Shown here piece after piece: positions 47,441-56,426 of a stretch of DNA of 64,000 nt; within the stretch, counting starts at the first letter, position 1, and every line of letters begins with the position of its first letter. Below the pieces are notes generated by a model. It was not told where the DNA came from. It did not search any database and was given only the letters and a program-made list of their open reading frames with translations. The stretch covers positions 1 through 64,000 of the forward strand of contig USNF01000003.1 in NCBI GenBank assembly GCA_900555985.1. Direction: 5' to 3'. The stretch comes from an uncultured Gemella sp. GTDB lineage: Bacteria; Bacillota; Bacilli; Staphylococcales; Gemellaceae. A program made the position numbers and the translations under genes.

Positions 47441-48244
47441 ATGAGCTTAGGATACATTAATCCAATTGCATTTCATTTATCTACAAAACCAATTTATTGG
47501 TATGGAATAATAATTGCTACGACAGTGTTAGTAGCATATTTAATGGCTGAACGAGAAGCTTCAAAAAGAGGATTACCAAAGGATACGATGTTAGATCTTT
47601 TATTAATGGCTCTACCAGTAGCATTTATTTTCGCTCGAGCTTATTATGTTGTGTTTCGATGGGATTATTATTCAAATCATAAGGATGAAATTATTGCGAT
47701 ATGGGACGGAGGAATAGCTATCTATGGAGGCCTATTAGGTGGCTTTATTGTATTATATTTCTTCGCTAGAAAAAGAAAAATTAAAATAATAAAACTTTTA
47801 GATATAATTGCACCAAGTTTATTAGTAGGTCAAATGCTTGGACGTTGGGGTAATTTCTTTAATCATGAAGCATATGGAGGAGAAGTAAGTCGTTCATATT
47901 TAGAAGATAGATTTATTCCAAAATTTATAATAGATAATATGTTTATTGATGGAGCATACAGACAACCTACCTTTTTATACGAGAGTTTCTGGTGCTTTAT
48001 AGCGGTAATTATATTAATATTATTAAGAAATAAATTATCTCAAAGTGAAGTGTTTGCAACGTATATCATATTATATGGTGTCGAGAGATTTATCGTTGAA
48101 GGTATGCGAACAGACTCTTTATATATAGGTAGTTTACGTATTTCACAAGTACTTTCACTGGTATTTGTAGTAGGAAGTTTGATATACTTAATAGTGCTTA
48201 ATACAAAATTTAAAGACAAAAAAATATTGTATAAAGAATCATAA
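47441..48244 (+). CDS. lgt: prolipoprotein diacylglyceryl transferase
   Basis: Attaches diacylglycerol to the lipobox cysteine of prelipoproteins at the membrane. 267 residues, about seven membrane helices. Conserved segments are PIYWYGIIIATTVLVAY, WDGGIAIYGGLLGG (near 88), the Lgt signature GRWGNFFNHEAYGG (near 133-146), RQPTFLYESFW and ERFIVEGMRTDSL near the end. It follows hprK by 2 bp with AAAGGAG inside the hprK end; trxB follows 16 bp later. Confidence 0.95.
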   Translation: MSLGYINPIAFHLSTKPIYWYGIIIATTVLVAYLMAEREASKRGLPKDTMLDLLLMALPVAFIFARAYYVVFRWDYYSNHKDEIIAIWDGGIAIYGGLLGGFIVLYFFARKRKIKIIKLLDIIAPSLLVGQMLGRWGNFFNHEAYGGEVSRSYLEDRFIPKFIIDNMFIDGAYRQPTFLYESFWCFIAVIILILLRNKLSQSEVFATYIILYGVERFIVEGMRTDSLYIGSLRISQVLSLVFVVGSLIYLIVLNTKFKDKKILYKES

Positions 48245-48260
48245 AAAGAGGGTGGAAACT

Positions 48261-49184
48261 ATGACAGAAAAAATTTATGACTTAATTATTGTTGGAGCAG
48301 GTCCAGCTGGTATGACAGCATCAATTTATGCTTCACGTGCTAATATGTCAGTTCTTATGTTAGAAAGAAAGTACCCAGGTGGACAAATGCAATCTACAGA
48401 AGAAATTGAAAACTATACTGGATACGAACATATAACAGGACCTGAGTTATCAGAAAAAATGTTTGAGCATTCTAAAAAATTTGGTACTGAATTCGCGTTT
48501 GGCAATATTACTAAAATAGAGGTAAAAGAAAACTTAAAATATGTTACTGCTGGCTCAACAGTTTATGTAACAAAAACGGTTATTATTGCAACAGGTTCTG
48601 AGCATAGAAATCTTAATGTACCAGGAGAAGAAGAATTCTCAGGTAAAGGAGTAAGCTACTGTGCTGTTTGTGATGGAGCTTTCTTTAGAAATAAAGAAGT
48701 AGTAGTAGTTGGTGGAGGTGACTCTGCTGTTGAAGAAGCACTATATCTATCTAATCTTGTCTCTAAAGTTACAATTGTTCATAGACGTGACGAATTAAGA
48801 GCACAAAAAATCTTACAGGATAGAGCATTTGCAAAAGATAATATTGAATTTATATGGGATAGTGTAGTTACTGAAATCAAAGGTGAAAGAAAAGTTTCAA
48901 CAGTTGAGATTAGAAATGTAAAAACTGAAGAAATTAGTTCTATTCCTGCAGATGGAATATTCATTTACGTAGGTATGATACCTCAAACTAGTGATTTTAT
49001 TGATTTAGGAATTACAAATTCATCTGGATATATACCTACTAACGAAAAACTTGAAACGACAATTCCTGGAATTTTTGCAGCTGGAGATGTTAGAGAAAAA
49101 GAAATAAGACAGGTAGTAACAGCTACATCAGATGGGGCAATTGCAGCTCAAGCAGCATATAGTTATGTAGAAAGCTTAAAATAA
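48261..49184 (+). CDS. trxB: thioredoxin reductase
   Basis: FAD- and NADPH-dependent enzyme that reduces thioredoxin. 307 residues. The FAD-binding GAGPAGM is at 12-18, the redox-active pair CAVC near 134-137, the NADPH-binding GGGDSAVEEA near 151-160, and the C-terminal FAD motif GIFAAGDV. A GTG at 48252 is in frame but lies inside the ribosome site AGAGGGTGG; ATG 48261 is at the correct distance. Third gene after hprK and lgt, closed by a perfect terminator. Confidence 0.95.
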   Translation: MTEKIYDLIIVGAGPAGMTASIYASRANMSVLMLERKYPGGQMQSTEEIENYTGYEHITGPELSEKMFEHSKKFGTEFAFGNITKIEVKENLKYVTAGSTVYVTKTVIIATGSEHRNLNVPGEEEFSGKGVSYCAVCDGAFFRNKEVVVVGGGDSAVEEALYLSNLVSKVTIVHRRDELRAQKILQDRAFAKDNIEFIWDSVVTEIKGERKVSTVEIRNVKTEEISSIPADGIFIYVGMIPQTSDFIDLGITNSSGYIPTNEKLETTIPGIFAAGDVREKEIRQVVTATSDGAIAAQAAYSYVESLK

Positions 49185-49185
49185 G

Positions 49186-49220
49186 AAATAGACTCAAGAA
49201 TTTCTTGAGTCTATTTTTCT
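49186..49220. terminator. bidirectional terminator, trxB / pseudouridine synthase
   Basis: A perfect 15-bp stem AAATAGACTCAAGAA (49186-49200) with its complement (49202-49216), A-rich on one side and T-rich on the other. Confidence 0.88.
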
Positions 49221-50068
49221 ATATAGAATTCCTTACTTAATGAGGATATTATATCAAGTTTCTCGTTAGTAACCGGATGATTTAATTCTACTTTTAATGC
49301 CCCAAGGTACATCTTATCATATTTATATCCATCTTTAGAATAAAGTTTGTCTCCAATAATTGCATTTCCAATTGATGATAAGTGAACTCGAATTTGGTGA
49401 GTTCTTCCTGTATCTAGAGAAATCTTAACCATAAATTTATTTTGATCGATTTTTTCACAAGAAAGTATATTTGTTACTGCGTGTTTTCCTTTACTTGTAA
49501 CTACCATTTTATTTTTTTCATGAATATCTCTTCCTATATTTGTTTTTATGGTTTGTGGTTTTATATTATTTTTTATAAGTGCTGTATAAAATCTTTTAAT
49601 TTCACGATTCTCCAACATCTTATCAAGTTTTGATTTTATTAATGGTGTTTTTGAAAAAATTACCAATCCACAAGTATCAATATCTAATCGATGAATAGGT
49701 TCTAGATACTGATAGTCAGAGATTAAATAATTAACTAAAGTATCGTCTTCAGTACTAATATCATTCGGATGAGTTTTGATTCCAAATGGTTTAGAAACTA
49801 CTAGTAAATATGGATCTTCAAATTCTTTTATTATTGATAAGCTGTTGTTTATTAAATAATCTGATTTTGATAATTCTATATTTAATTCAAGAATATCATT
49901 TTTAGATAATGGGGTGTTAAGCTTTTCTACATTATTATTAGTTAAAATTGTATTATTGTCATGATGTGATTGCATTCTTATTAAATGAAGATTTTTCTTA
50001 GAAATATTTAAAAATTTAACTAAATAATCTTCAACACTTTTATAATCATTTAAAATATTAAAATGCAT
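49211..50068 (-). CDS. RluA-family RNA pseudouridine synthase
   Basis: Converts uridines in rRNA or tRNA to pseudouridine. 285 residues. The catalytic aspartate is Asp129 in PIHRLDIDTCGLVIFSKT. Other RluA-family features are LLVVSKPFGIKTHP (near 89-101), KRFYTALI and the C-terminal TGRTHQIRVHLSSIGNAIIGDKLY. The first 80 residues look like a degenerate S4-type region. The target site cannot be told from sequence. The ribosome site is AAAGGAG. It is on the minus strand, convergent with trxB. Confidence 0.9.
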   Translation of the reverse strand: MHFNILNDYKSVEDYLVKFLNISKKNLHLIRMQSHHDNNTILTNNNVEKLNTPLSKNDILELNIELSKSDYLINNSLSIIKEFEDPYLLVVSKPFGIKTHPNDISTEDDTLVNYLISDYQYLEPIHRLDIDTCGLVIFSKTPLIKSKLDKMLENREIKRFYTALIKNNIKPQTIKTNIGRDIHEKNKMVVTSKGKHAVTNILSCEKIDQNKFMVKISLDTGRTHQIRVHLSSIGNAIIGDKLYSKDGYKYDKMYLGALKVELNHPVTNEKLDIISSLSKEFYIEK

Positions 50069-50098
50069 AATTTCTCCTTTAATTACTGATGATTATTG

Positions 50099-50116
50099 CA
50101 AATACAATTGTATTTG
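50099..50116. promoter_or_regulatory. 18-bp perfect palindrome between divergent genes
   Basis: CAAATACAATTGTATTTG lies about 30 bp upstream of the pseudouridine synthase start. On the minus strand its TACAAT could serve as -10 with TTATAT 17 bp upstream, so a protein bound here would block that promoter. Confidence 0.5.
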
Positions 50117-50186
50117 AGTTAGAATATTTATATAATCATAATATAATTTTTATTTAAATCATATTAATATATTATTTAAATTTTAG

Positions 50187-50216
50187 TTGTTTTAATTATA
50201 TTATACTTTATAGAAT
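50187..50216 (+). promoter_or_regulatory. probable promoter of the threonine-aldolase-like gene
   Basis: TTGTTT (50187-50192) and TAGAAT (50211-50216) lie 18 bp apart, about 30 bp before the start codon. Confidence 0.4.
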
Positions 50217-50246
50217 CGATAAAGTAAAAAGAAGGGAGAAATTATA

Positions 50247-51278
50247 ATGACTTTATTTTTTAATAATGATTATTCGAGGGGAGCTCATCCAAAAGTAATT
50301 GAGAAAATTTTAGAAACAAATATGCAGGTAGAATTAGGTTATGGATTTGATAGCTATTGTTCTAGTGCAAAAGATAAAATTAAAAAATCTTGTGGAAAAG
50401 AAGATTCTGAGATATATTTTTTAGTAGGTGGAACACAAACTAATGCAACAGTAATTAGAAGTGTATTGAAGCAATGTGAAGGAGTAATTGCTCCAGATAC
50501 CGGTCACATAAGTACACACGAAGCAGGGATTATTGAGGTAGGGGGACATAAAGTAATAGAACTTAAAAATTATGAAGGAAAAATTAGAGCAATTGATGTA
50601 AATAATTATATAGAAAATTATAATAAAGATGAAATTAAAATGCATATGGTAAGGCCAGGAATGGTTTATATCACATACCCAACAGAATATGGTACATTGT
50701 ACTCAAAAGATGAGTTGAAAGAATTATATGATGTTTGTAAAGAAAACAATATTCCATTATACGTGGATGGAGCTAGATTAGGATATGGTTTAGTTGCGAG
50801 AGAGTGTGATATGTCTTTTAATGAATTTGCAAATTTATGCGATATTTTCTACATAGGTGGAACAAAAGTGGGGGCGCTTTGTGGTGAAGCTATTGTTTTT
50901 TCAAATAAAAGTTACGTACCAAATAATTTTCTAACTTTAATTAAACAAATGGGAGGATTGTTAGCGAAGGGGAGATTACTTGGAGTGCAATTTGATGCTC
51001 TTTTTACTAATGATTTATATTTTAAAATTAGTAAAAATGCAATAAATATGGCTAATATATTAAAAACAAACTTAAAAGCTAATAATTATAAATTTTTTAT
51101 TAACTCCCCAACAAACCAACAATTTATAATATTAGAAAATGAAAAGATTAAAAAATTACAGAAATTTATTAATTTTTCAATTTGGGAAAATTATGACGAA
51201 AATAATTCTGTTATAAGGTTAGTAACAGATTGGTCTACTACGGAAGAAGATATAAATAAAGTAATAAAATTATTTTAA
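50247..51278 (+). CDS. low-specificity threonine aldolase-like PLP enzyme
   Basis: Fold-type I pyridoxal-phosphate enzyme, 343 residues, of the threonine aldolase/beta-eliminating lyase family. The N-terminal NNDYSRGAHPKV resembles the substrate loop of L-threonine aldolases. HISTHEAGIIE (near 87-97) supplies the stacking histidine, YVDGARLG (Asp174) binds the pyridine nitrogen, and Lys207 in YIGGTKVGALCGE is the expected cofactor lysine. Such enzymes cleave threonine or allo-threonine to glycine and acetaldehyde; other beta-hydroxy amino acids are possible. The ribosome site is AAGGGAG. Monocistronic. Confidence 0.85.
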   Translation: MTLFFNNDYSRGAHPKVIEKILETNMQVELGYGFDSYCSSAKDKIKKSCGKEDSEIYFLVGGTQTNATVIRSVLKQCEGVIAPDTGHISTHEAGIIEVGGHKVIELKNYEGKIRAIDVNNYIENYNKDEIKMHMVRPGMVYITYPTEYGTLYSKDELKELYDVCKENNIPLYVDGARLGYGLVARECDMSFNEFANLCDIFYIGGTKVGALCGEAIVFSNKSYVPNNFLTLIKQMGGLLAKGRLLGVQFDALFTNDLYFKISKNAINMANILKTNLKANNYKFFINSPTNQQFIILENEKIKKLQKFINFSIWENYDENNSVIRLVTDWSTTEEDINKVIKLF

Positions 51279-51290
51279 TATAGAAATTTT

Positions 51291-51325
51291 AAGAAACTAG
51301 GAATTAATAACTAGTTTCTTTTTTT
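51291..51325 (+). terminator. terminator of the aldolase-like gene
   Basis: AAGAAACTAG (51291-51300) pairs perfectly with CTAGTTTCTT (51311-51320), followed by TTTTT. Confidence 0.88.
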
Positions 51326-51362
51326 ATACTAATAAATTATTGTATAAAATTTAAATTTACTG

Positions 51363-51391
51363 TTGATTTTATAGGCTATTTATAGTATTAT
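51363..51391 (+). promoter_or_regulatory. possible promoter of the regulator-potABCD operon
   Basis: TTGATT (51363-51368) and TATTAT (51386-51391) are 17 bp apart, giving a leader of about 145 nt before the regulator gene. Confidence 0.4.
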
Positions 51392-51446
51392 TAATCATGT
51401 ATTTAGTAATAGTAAACTTATAGTTTAATAATAAAATACTTTTACG

Positions 51447-51486
51447 ACAAAAAGTTTATTGATATTAAACCTTTTTAACAAAAAGT
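51447..51486. promoter_or_regulatory. direct repeats before the pot regulator
   Basis: ACAAAAAGT occurs at 51447-51455 and again at 51478-51486, 31 bp apart (close to three helical turns). AAAAAGTTTA also pairs imperfectly with TTAAACCTTTTT between them. These are plausible binding sites for the downstream regulator. Confidence 0.4.
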
Positions 51487-51542
51487 AAGATAATAATAAA
51501 CATAGAAATAGTTTAATTGTTACTTTAATGAAAGGAGATAAT

Positions 51543-52088
51543 ATGTACTCGATAGGAGAACGATTAAAAAGATTGAGAATCCAAAAAAATCTCACCCAAG
51601 AAGAATTAGGGGAACGCACTGATTTAAGTAAAGGATATATTTCCCAAGTAGAGCGTGATTTAGCATCACCATCTATGGAAACATTTTTTAATATATTAAA
51701 AGTTCTGGGATGTGCTCCAAAAGATTTTTTTGATAAAGAAAGCACTAGCCAAAAAGTGTATTATTCGTTAGATGATCAAACTAGTTATGAGGAGACTGAC
51801 GATGGATACGAACTAACATGGTTAGTACCAGAATCTAATGAAAAAGAAATGGAATCATTAATTCTTAAATTAGAAAAAAAAAGTAATTATAAAACTTTTT
51901 CTCCTTCAGAGTCAGAAACATTATGTTACGTTTTGCGTGGGAAATGCAAGCTAAAACTTGGAGAAGAAGAATATATTGCTTCTGAAAAAGAATCATTTTA
52001 TTTTTTAGCTACATCAGAACATAGATTATCAAATCCATTTGATGAAGAGTGTGAAATTTTGATTGTAGCAACTAATTCATATTTATAA
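51543..52088 (+). CDS. XRE/cupin transcriptional regulator of polyamine uptake
   Basis: 181 residues: an N-terminal helix-turn-helix (about 4-60: [39 protein letters not shown]) and a C-terminal cupin domain (about 100-175: [32 protein letters not shown]). This domain pair is the PuuR-type regulator found directly upstream of potABCD in many Gram-positive cocci, where the cupin is thought to sense polyamines. An ATG at 51528 is in frame but precedes AAAGGAG (51531-51537); ATG 51543 is correctly spaced. potA follows by 10 bp. Confidence 0.85.
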   Translation: MYSIGERLKRLRIQKNLTQEELGERTDLSKGYISQVERDLASPSMETFFNILKVLGCAPKDFFDKESTSQKVYYSLDDQTSYEETDDGYELTWLVPESNEKEMESLILKLEKKSNYKTFSPSESETLCYVLRGKCKLKLGEEEYIASEKESFYFLATSEHRLSNPFDEECEILIVATNSYL

Positions 52089-52098
52089 GGAGAAAGAA

Positions 52099-53187
52099 AT
52101 GTCAAATATCGTTGAATTTAAGGATGTATCAATGTCATTTGGTAATACAAAAGTATTAAAGAATATTGATTTAGAAATAGAAAAAGGAAAATTTTATACA
52201 TTATTAGGTCCAAGTGGATGTGGTAAAAGTACAATTTTAAAGCTGATTGGTGGTTTTTTAAGTCCAACTTCAGGAGATGTACTATTAGATAATAAGGTTG
52301 TAAATGATTTACCAGCTAATAAACGCCAAGTTAATACAGTTTTTCAAGATTATGCTCTATTTCCACATATGAATGTTTTTGAAAACGTAGCTTTTGGTTT
52401 AAAAATAAAAAATGAAAAAAAAGAAGTAATAAATAAAAAAGTAAAGAAGGCTTTAAAACAAGTTAACCTTGTAGGATTTGAAAAACGAGATATTAGTGAA
52501 ATGAGTGGAGGGCAAAAGCAACGTGTAGCTATTGCACGTGCAATTGTCAATGAACCTGAAATTATTTTGCTTGATGAATCATTATCTGCACTTGATTTAA
52601 AATTACGTCAAGAGATGCAATATGAACTTCGTGAATTACAACAGCAAACAGGTATAACTTTCATATATGTAACACATGATCAAGAAGAAGCTTTAGCAAT
52701 GAGTGATTACATATTCGTTATGAATAATGGAAAAATTGAACAAAGTGGAACTCCACTTGATATTTATGATGAACCAGTTAATAGGTTTGTTGCAGATTTT
52801 ATAGGTGAATCTAATATTGTTAATGCAGTAATGTTAGATGATTACTTAGTAGAAATTTATGGGAAACAATACGAATGTGTTGATGCTGGTTTAGATAAAA
52901 ATAAAAGAGTAGAGGTAGTAATTAGACCTGAAGACTTAGAAATTACTTCTATGGAAAAGGGTAAAATTAATGTTGTAGTTGACACACAATTATTTAGAGG
53001 TGTACATTATGAAATTTGTTGTTTAGATGATCAATATAATGAATGGATTGTACACTCTACTAAAGAAGCAAAACCTGGTTCAGCTGTTGGTCTTAACTTT
53101 GATCCTGAAGCAATCCATATTATGGTACCAGGAGAAACAGAAGAAGAGTTCGATGCACGTTTAGAATCATATGAAGAGGAGGAATAG
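52099..53187 (+). CDS. potA: spermidine/putrescine ABC transporter ATPase
   Basis: Energises polyamine uptake. 362 residues: Walker [10 protein letters not shown] (37-45), signature MSGGQKQR (near 135), Walker [13 protein letters not shown] (near 153) with the Glu-Ser typical of PotA, then a C-terminal TOBE regulatory domain from about 270 ([13 protein letters not shown]). The ribosome site is AAGGAG. potB follows by 2 bp. Confidence 0.95.
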   Translation: MSNIVEFKDVSMSFGNTKVLKNIDLEIEKGKFYTLLGPSGCGKSTILKLIGGFLSPTSGDVLLDNKVVNDLPANKRQVNTVFQDYALFPHMNVFENVAFGLKIKNEKKEVINKKVKKALKQVNLVGFEKRDISEMSGGQKQRVAIARAIVNEPEIILLDESLSALDLKLRQEMQYELRELQQQTGITFIYVTHDQEEALAMSDYIFVMNNGKIEQSGTPLDIYDEPVNRFVADFIGESNIVNAVMLDDYLVEIYGKQYECVDAGLDKNKRVEVVIRPEDLEITSMEKGKINVVVDTQLFRGVHYEICCLDDQYNEWIVHSTKEAKPGSAVGLNFDPEAIHIMVPGETEEEFDARLESYEEEE

Positions 53188-53189
53188 AA

Positions 53190-54008
53190 ATGTTTAATAA
53201 AAAAACTCGCTCACTTTTTATGATTCCATATGTATTGTGGATGTTACTTTTTGTAGTATTTCCGATTTTACTAATTGTATACTATTCATTCAGAGATATT
53301 AATGGAAATTTCACTCTATCAAATTATCAAGTGTTTTTTAGTAGTACTTATGTATTGATGACACTTTATAGTTTTTGGTATGCATTTTTAATTACATTAA
53401 TTTGTTTAGTGATAAGTTATCCATTAGCATTTATTATAAGTAAAAGTAAATATAGTGAATTATTATTATTACTTATAATTTTACCAACATGGATTAATAT
53501 ATTATTAAAAACTTATGCTTTCTTGGGATTATTTGGTGAATATGGAACAATAAATAGTTTTCTAGAATATATAGGAATAGGGACACAAAGTTTATTATTT
53601 AACTCATTTAGTTTTGTATTTGTTTCTAGTTATATTTTCTTACCATTTATGTTACTACCAATATACAATTCAGTTGTTGGGATTAATAAAAACCTAATAG
53701 AAGCTTCTTATGACTTAGGAGCTGATTTTAGAACTACATTTAGAAAGATTATTTTTCCTTTGAGTATTAATGGTGTAAAAACTGGTATTCAAGTAACATT
53801 TATTCCAGCATTATCTCTATTTATGATAACAAGGCTTATTGCAGGTAATAAAATAATAAACTTAGGAACTGCAATAGAGGAACATTTCCTTGTTACTCAA
53901 AACTGGGGAGTAGGATCTACGATTGCTGTATTCTTGATTGTAGTAATGGGAATAATAATGATACTTACAAATACAAAAGACAAGGTAGAAATAGGAGGAA
54001 GAAAATAA
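53190..54008 (+). CDS. potB: spermidine/putrescine ABC permease PotB
   Basis: Membrane subunit of the polyamine importer, 272 residues with six helices. The EAA loop that contacts PotA is IEASYDLGADFRTTFRKIIF near residue 168. The AGAGGAGG ribosome site lies in the end of potA. Its last base is the first base of the potC start (1-bp overlap), so the two permeases are made together. Confidence 0.94.
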   Translation: MFNKKTRSLFMIPYVLWMLLFVVFPILLIVYYSFRDINGNFTLSNYQVFFSSTYVLMTLYSFWYAFLITLICLVISYPLAFIISKSKYSELLLLLIILPTWINILLKTYAFLGLFGEYGTINSFLEYIGIGTQSLLFNSFSFVFVSSYIFLPFMLLPIYNSVVGINKNLIEASYDLGADFRTTFRKIIFPLSINGVKTGIQVTFIPALSLFMITRLIAGNKIINLGTAIEEHFLVTQNWGVGSTIAVFLIVVMGIIMILTNTKDKVEIGGRK

Positions 54009-54808
54009 TGAAATTAACATCAAGATTATATTTAATTGTTATATTTGTTATATTATATATTCCTCTAATTTATTTGGCGTACTACTCGTTCAATTCTGGA
54101 AAAACAATGATAGATTTTGAAGGCTTTTCTTGGAAACATTATAGCGAATTACTAGAAAATAAACGAATGATGGTAATTATTATTAATACTGTGGTAGTAG
54201 CTTTATTATGTGGATTATTTTCAGCTGTATTTGGAACATTAGGTGCATTAGGAATATATTCATTAAAATCTAACAAAAAGAAAAATAGCTTTTTAATTGG
54301 TAATAATATCTTAATTGTGAGTCCAGACGTAATAATTGGATGTTCATTCTTACTTATGTTTACATTTATAGGAAAACAATTAGGAATTGATAGTATTCAA
54401 GGTTTTTGGTCAGTTTTACTATCACATATAGCTTTTAGTATACCGATAGTAGTATTGATGGTGCTACCAAAATTATATGAAATGCCAAAATCTATGATTG
54501 ATGCTGCTGTTGACTTAGGAGCAACATATCCACAAGTTTTAAGTAAAATAGTTATTCCTTATATTACTCCCGGAATTCTAGCAGGTTTCTTTATGGGACT
54601 TACTTACTCACTTGATGATTTTGCAGTAACTTTCTTTGTTACAGGTAATGGATTCCAAACATTATCAGTTGAAATATATTCAATGGCAAGACAAGGAATC
54701 AATTTACAAATCAATGCATTATCTACTGTATTAACTTTATTTGTAGTAGTTGGAGTAATTGTATACTATATAATTAATACAAGTAAATTAAAAAGGGAGG
54801 TAAGATAA
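54008..54808 (+). CDS. potC: spermidine/putrescine ABC permease PotC
   Basis: Second permease, 266 residues with six helices. EAA loop DAAVDLGATYPQVLSKIVIP near residue 163, and the typical YSLDDFAVTFFVTG segment. It overlaps potB by 1 bp and is one base from potD. The AGGAGG ribosome site is within the end of potB. Confidence 0.94.
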   Translation: MKLTSRLYLIVIFVILYIPLIYLAYYSFNSGKTMIDFEGFSWKHYSELLENKRMMVIIINTVVVALLCGLFSAVFGTLGALGIYSLKSNKKKNSFLIGNNILIVSPDVIIGCSFLLMFTFIGKQLGIDSIQGFWSVLLSHIAFSIPIVVLMVLPKLYEMPKSMIDAAVDLGATYPQVLSKIVIPYITPGILAGFFMGLTYSLDDFAVTFFVTGNGFQTLSVEIYSMARQGINLQINALSTVLTLFVVVGVIVYYIINTSKLKREVR

Positions 54809-54809
54809 T

Positions 54810-55886
54810 ATGAAAAAATTACTTATTTCAGCCTTATCAATAATTGTTATTTGTTTGGGATTATTGTATAGTAGAAACTTTATCGATAGCTCAAATAGCG
54901 GAGAGAAACAAACACTTACTATTTTTAACTGGGGAGAGTATATTGATCCAGAATTAATAAAAAAATTTGAAGCAGAAACGGGAATCTCTGTTGTATATGA
55001 AACATTCGATTCAAATGAGGCAATGTTAACTAAAATACAATCAGGATCAACTCCCTATGATATAGTTGTACCTTCAGATTATATGATAAAAAAAATGAAG
55101 AAACTTAATTTATTAAAAAAATTAGACCATAGTAAACTTGAAGGATTTGATAATATTGATCCACAATTTTTAAATCTTTCGTTTGATACGAATAATGAAT
55201 ACTCAGTTCCGTATTTCTGGGGGACATTAGGAATTATCTATAACAAAACTAAAGTTCCAAGTGATTTAAAATTTGAAAAATGGGATGATTTATGGGATGC
55301 CCGTTTAGAGAATAATATTCTTCTTATTGATGGTGCAAGAGAAATGATGGGAATAGCCTTACAATCAGAAGGGAATTCTGTTAATGATACAAATGAAGTT
55401 GATCTTAACTTAGCTGAGAAGAAATTAGAATTATTACATAAAAATATTAAAGCTATAAATTCTGATGAGAAAAAAATGCTAATGATTAATAATGAAGCTT
55501 GGGTTTCTGTTGTCTTTTCAGGAGATGCTTCAGCAATAATGACAGAAAATGAGAATATGGTATATTCAGTACCTAAAGAGGGGACAAATCTTTGGTTTGA
55601 TAATATAGTTATTCCTAAAACTTCAAAAAATGAAGATGCAGCTTATAAGTTTATAAACTTTATGCTTAGGCCAGAAAATGCAGCACAAAATGCTAAATTT
55701 ATAGGATATGCTACACCAAACGAAAAAGCTAAGGAGTTACTGCCAGAGGATGTTACTTCTGATGAGCAGTTCTATCCTGATTTAAGTAGTATTAAAAAAG
55801 CTGAAGTATATGAGGACTTATCACCAGCAATGCTCCAGTTATACAATGACTTATTCTTGAAGTTTAAAATAAATAATAGAAATTAA
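54810..55886 (+). CDS. potD: spermidine/putrescine-binding protein PotD
   Basis: Extracellular substrate-binding protein of the polyamine importer, 358 residues. The N-terminal helix (LLISALSIIVICLGLLY) has no proper lipobox: its only Cys follows Val-Ile and is inside the helix. It is thus probably held by an uncleaved anchor or signal peptide, as in streptococcal PotD. The mature part starts LTIFNWGEYIDPEL and keeps YETFDSNEAMLTKI, YDIVVPSDYMI and VPYFWGTLGIIYN, all typical of PotD. Last gene of the operon, with a 13-bp perfect terminator after it. Confidence 0.93.
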   Translation: MKKLLISALSIIVICLGLLYSRNFIDSSNSGEKQTLTIFNWGEYIDPELIKKFEAETGISVVYETFDSNEAMLTKIQSGSTPYDIVVPSDYMIKKMKKLNLLKKLDHSKLEGFDNIDPQFLNLSFDTNNEYSVPYFWGTLGIIYNKTKVPSDLKFEKWDDLWDARLENNILLIDGAREMMGIALQSEGNSVNDTNEVDLNLAEKKLELLHKNIKAINSDEKKMLMINNEAWVSVVFSGDASAIMTENENMVYSVPKEGTNLWFDNIVIPKTSKNEDAAYKFINFMLRPENAAQNAKFIGYATPNEKAKELLPEDVTSDEQFYPDLSSIKKAEVYEDLSPAMLQLYNDLFLKFKINNRN

Positions 55887-55889
55887 ATT

Positions 55890-55927
55890 AAAGGAGATTA
55901 TCTTTATTAGGATAATCTCCTTTTTTT
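55890..55927 (+). terminator. pot operon terminator
   Basis: AAAGGAGATTATC (55890-55902) pairs perfectly with GATAATCTCCTTT (55911-55923), followed by TTTT. Confidence 0.92.
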
Positions 55928-55994
55928 ACCCATAATTGTAACGATTTAAATTATATTATATAATAATATATATACATGAAGGGAGAATTATTAT

Positions 55995-56327
55995 ATGAAG
56001 AAAAGTACTGCACTATTAATTACAATATTACCAATAGAATTAATGACATTATTGTTATTTTTTTTACCTGAAAGATATCTTGCAATTGTAACTATGATGA
56101 TAGTGCTATATTTTGGAATAATTATGTTGGTTTTAGGAAAATATATAAAAAAAGGTGATAATGCTCATTTAATTAATGGCATCGATATTAGTTTTGAAGA
56201 AGCAAAATTACCAGAAAATATTGAGAAGTATTCTAAAGATAGTAAGGTTGTAGGTAATATATGTTTTGGAATGAGTAGTATATGTTTTCTTGTTGTAATA
56301 GTATACTTAATTGTAAAGAATATTTAG
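55995..56327 (+). CDS. small three-helix membrane protein (DUF3784-like)
   Basis: 110 residues with predicted helices at about 5-25, 30-50 and 88-108 (LLITILPIELMTLLLFFL, IVTMMIVLYFGIIMLVLG, CFGMSSICFLVVIVYLIV). The middle loop KKGDNAHLINGIDISFEEAK resembles the LIAGYNTM segment of DUF3784 proteins, but I am not certain of the family and no function is known. The ribosome site is AAGGGAG. It stands alone between two terminators. Confidence 0.7.
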   Translation: MKKSTALLITILPIELMTLLLFFLPERYLAIVTMMIVLYFGIIMLVLGKYIKKGDNAHLINGIDISFEEAKLPENIEKYSKDSKVVGNICFGMSSICFLVVIVYLIVKNI

Positions 56328-56328
56328 T

Positions 56329-56366
56329 AAAAAGTATAGAGAATAATTTTCACTATGCTTTTTTTA
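56329..56366 (+). terminator. terminator after the DUF3784-like gene
   Basis: AAAAAGTATAG (56329-56339) pairs with CTATGCTTTTT (56353-56363) with one wobble, followed by TTT. Confidence 0.75.
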
Positions 56367-56387
56367 CTATAAGTAATATATAAAATG

Positions 56388-56396
56388 TGGTATAAT
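56388..56396 (+). promoter_or_regulatory. extended -10 promoter for dnaX
   Basis: TGGTATAAT (56388-56396) is a perfect -10 with TG extension, about 30 bp before the dnaX start. The -35 is weak. No signal-recognition-particle RNA was found upstream of dnaX, where many Firmicutes have it. Confidence 0.5.
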
Positions 56397-56426
56397 TATG
56401 TAGTTAAGTTTATATAGGAGGATTGT

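Noticed and set aside
56331..56426. Signal-recognition-particle RNA upstream of dnaX
   Set aside because: The gap is too short and AT-rich and lacks the conserved SRP helix 8 sequence.
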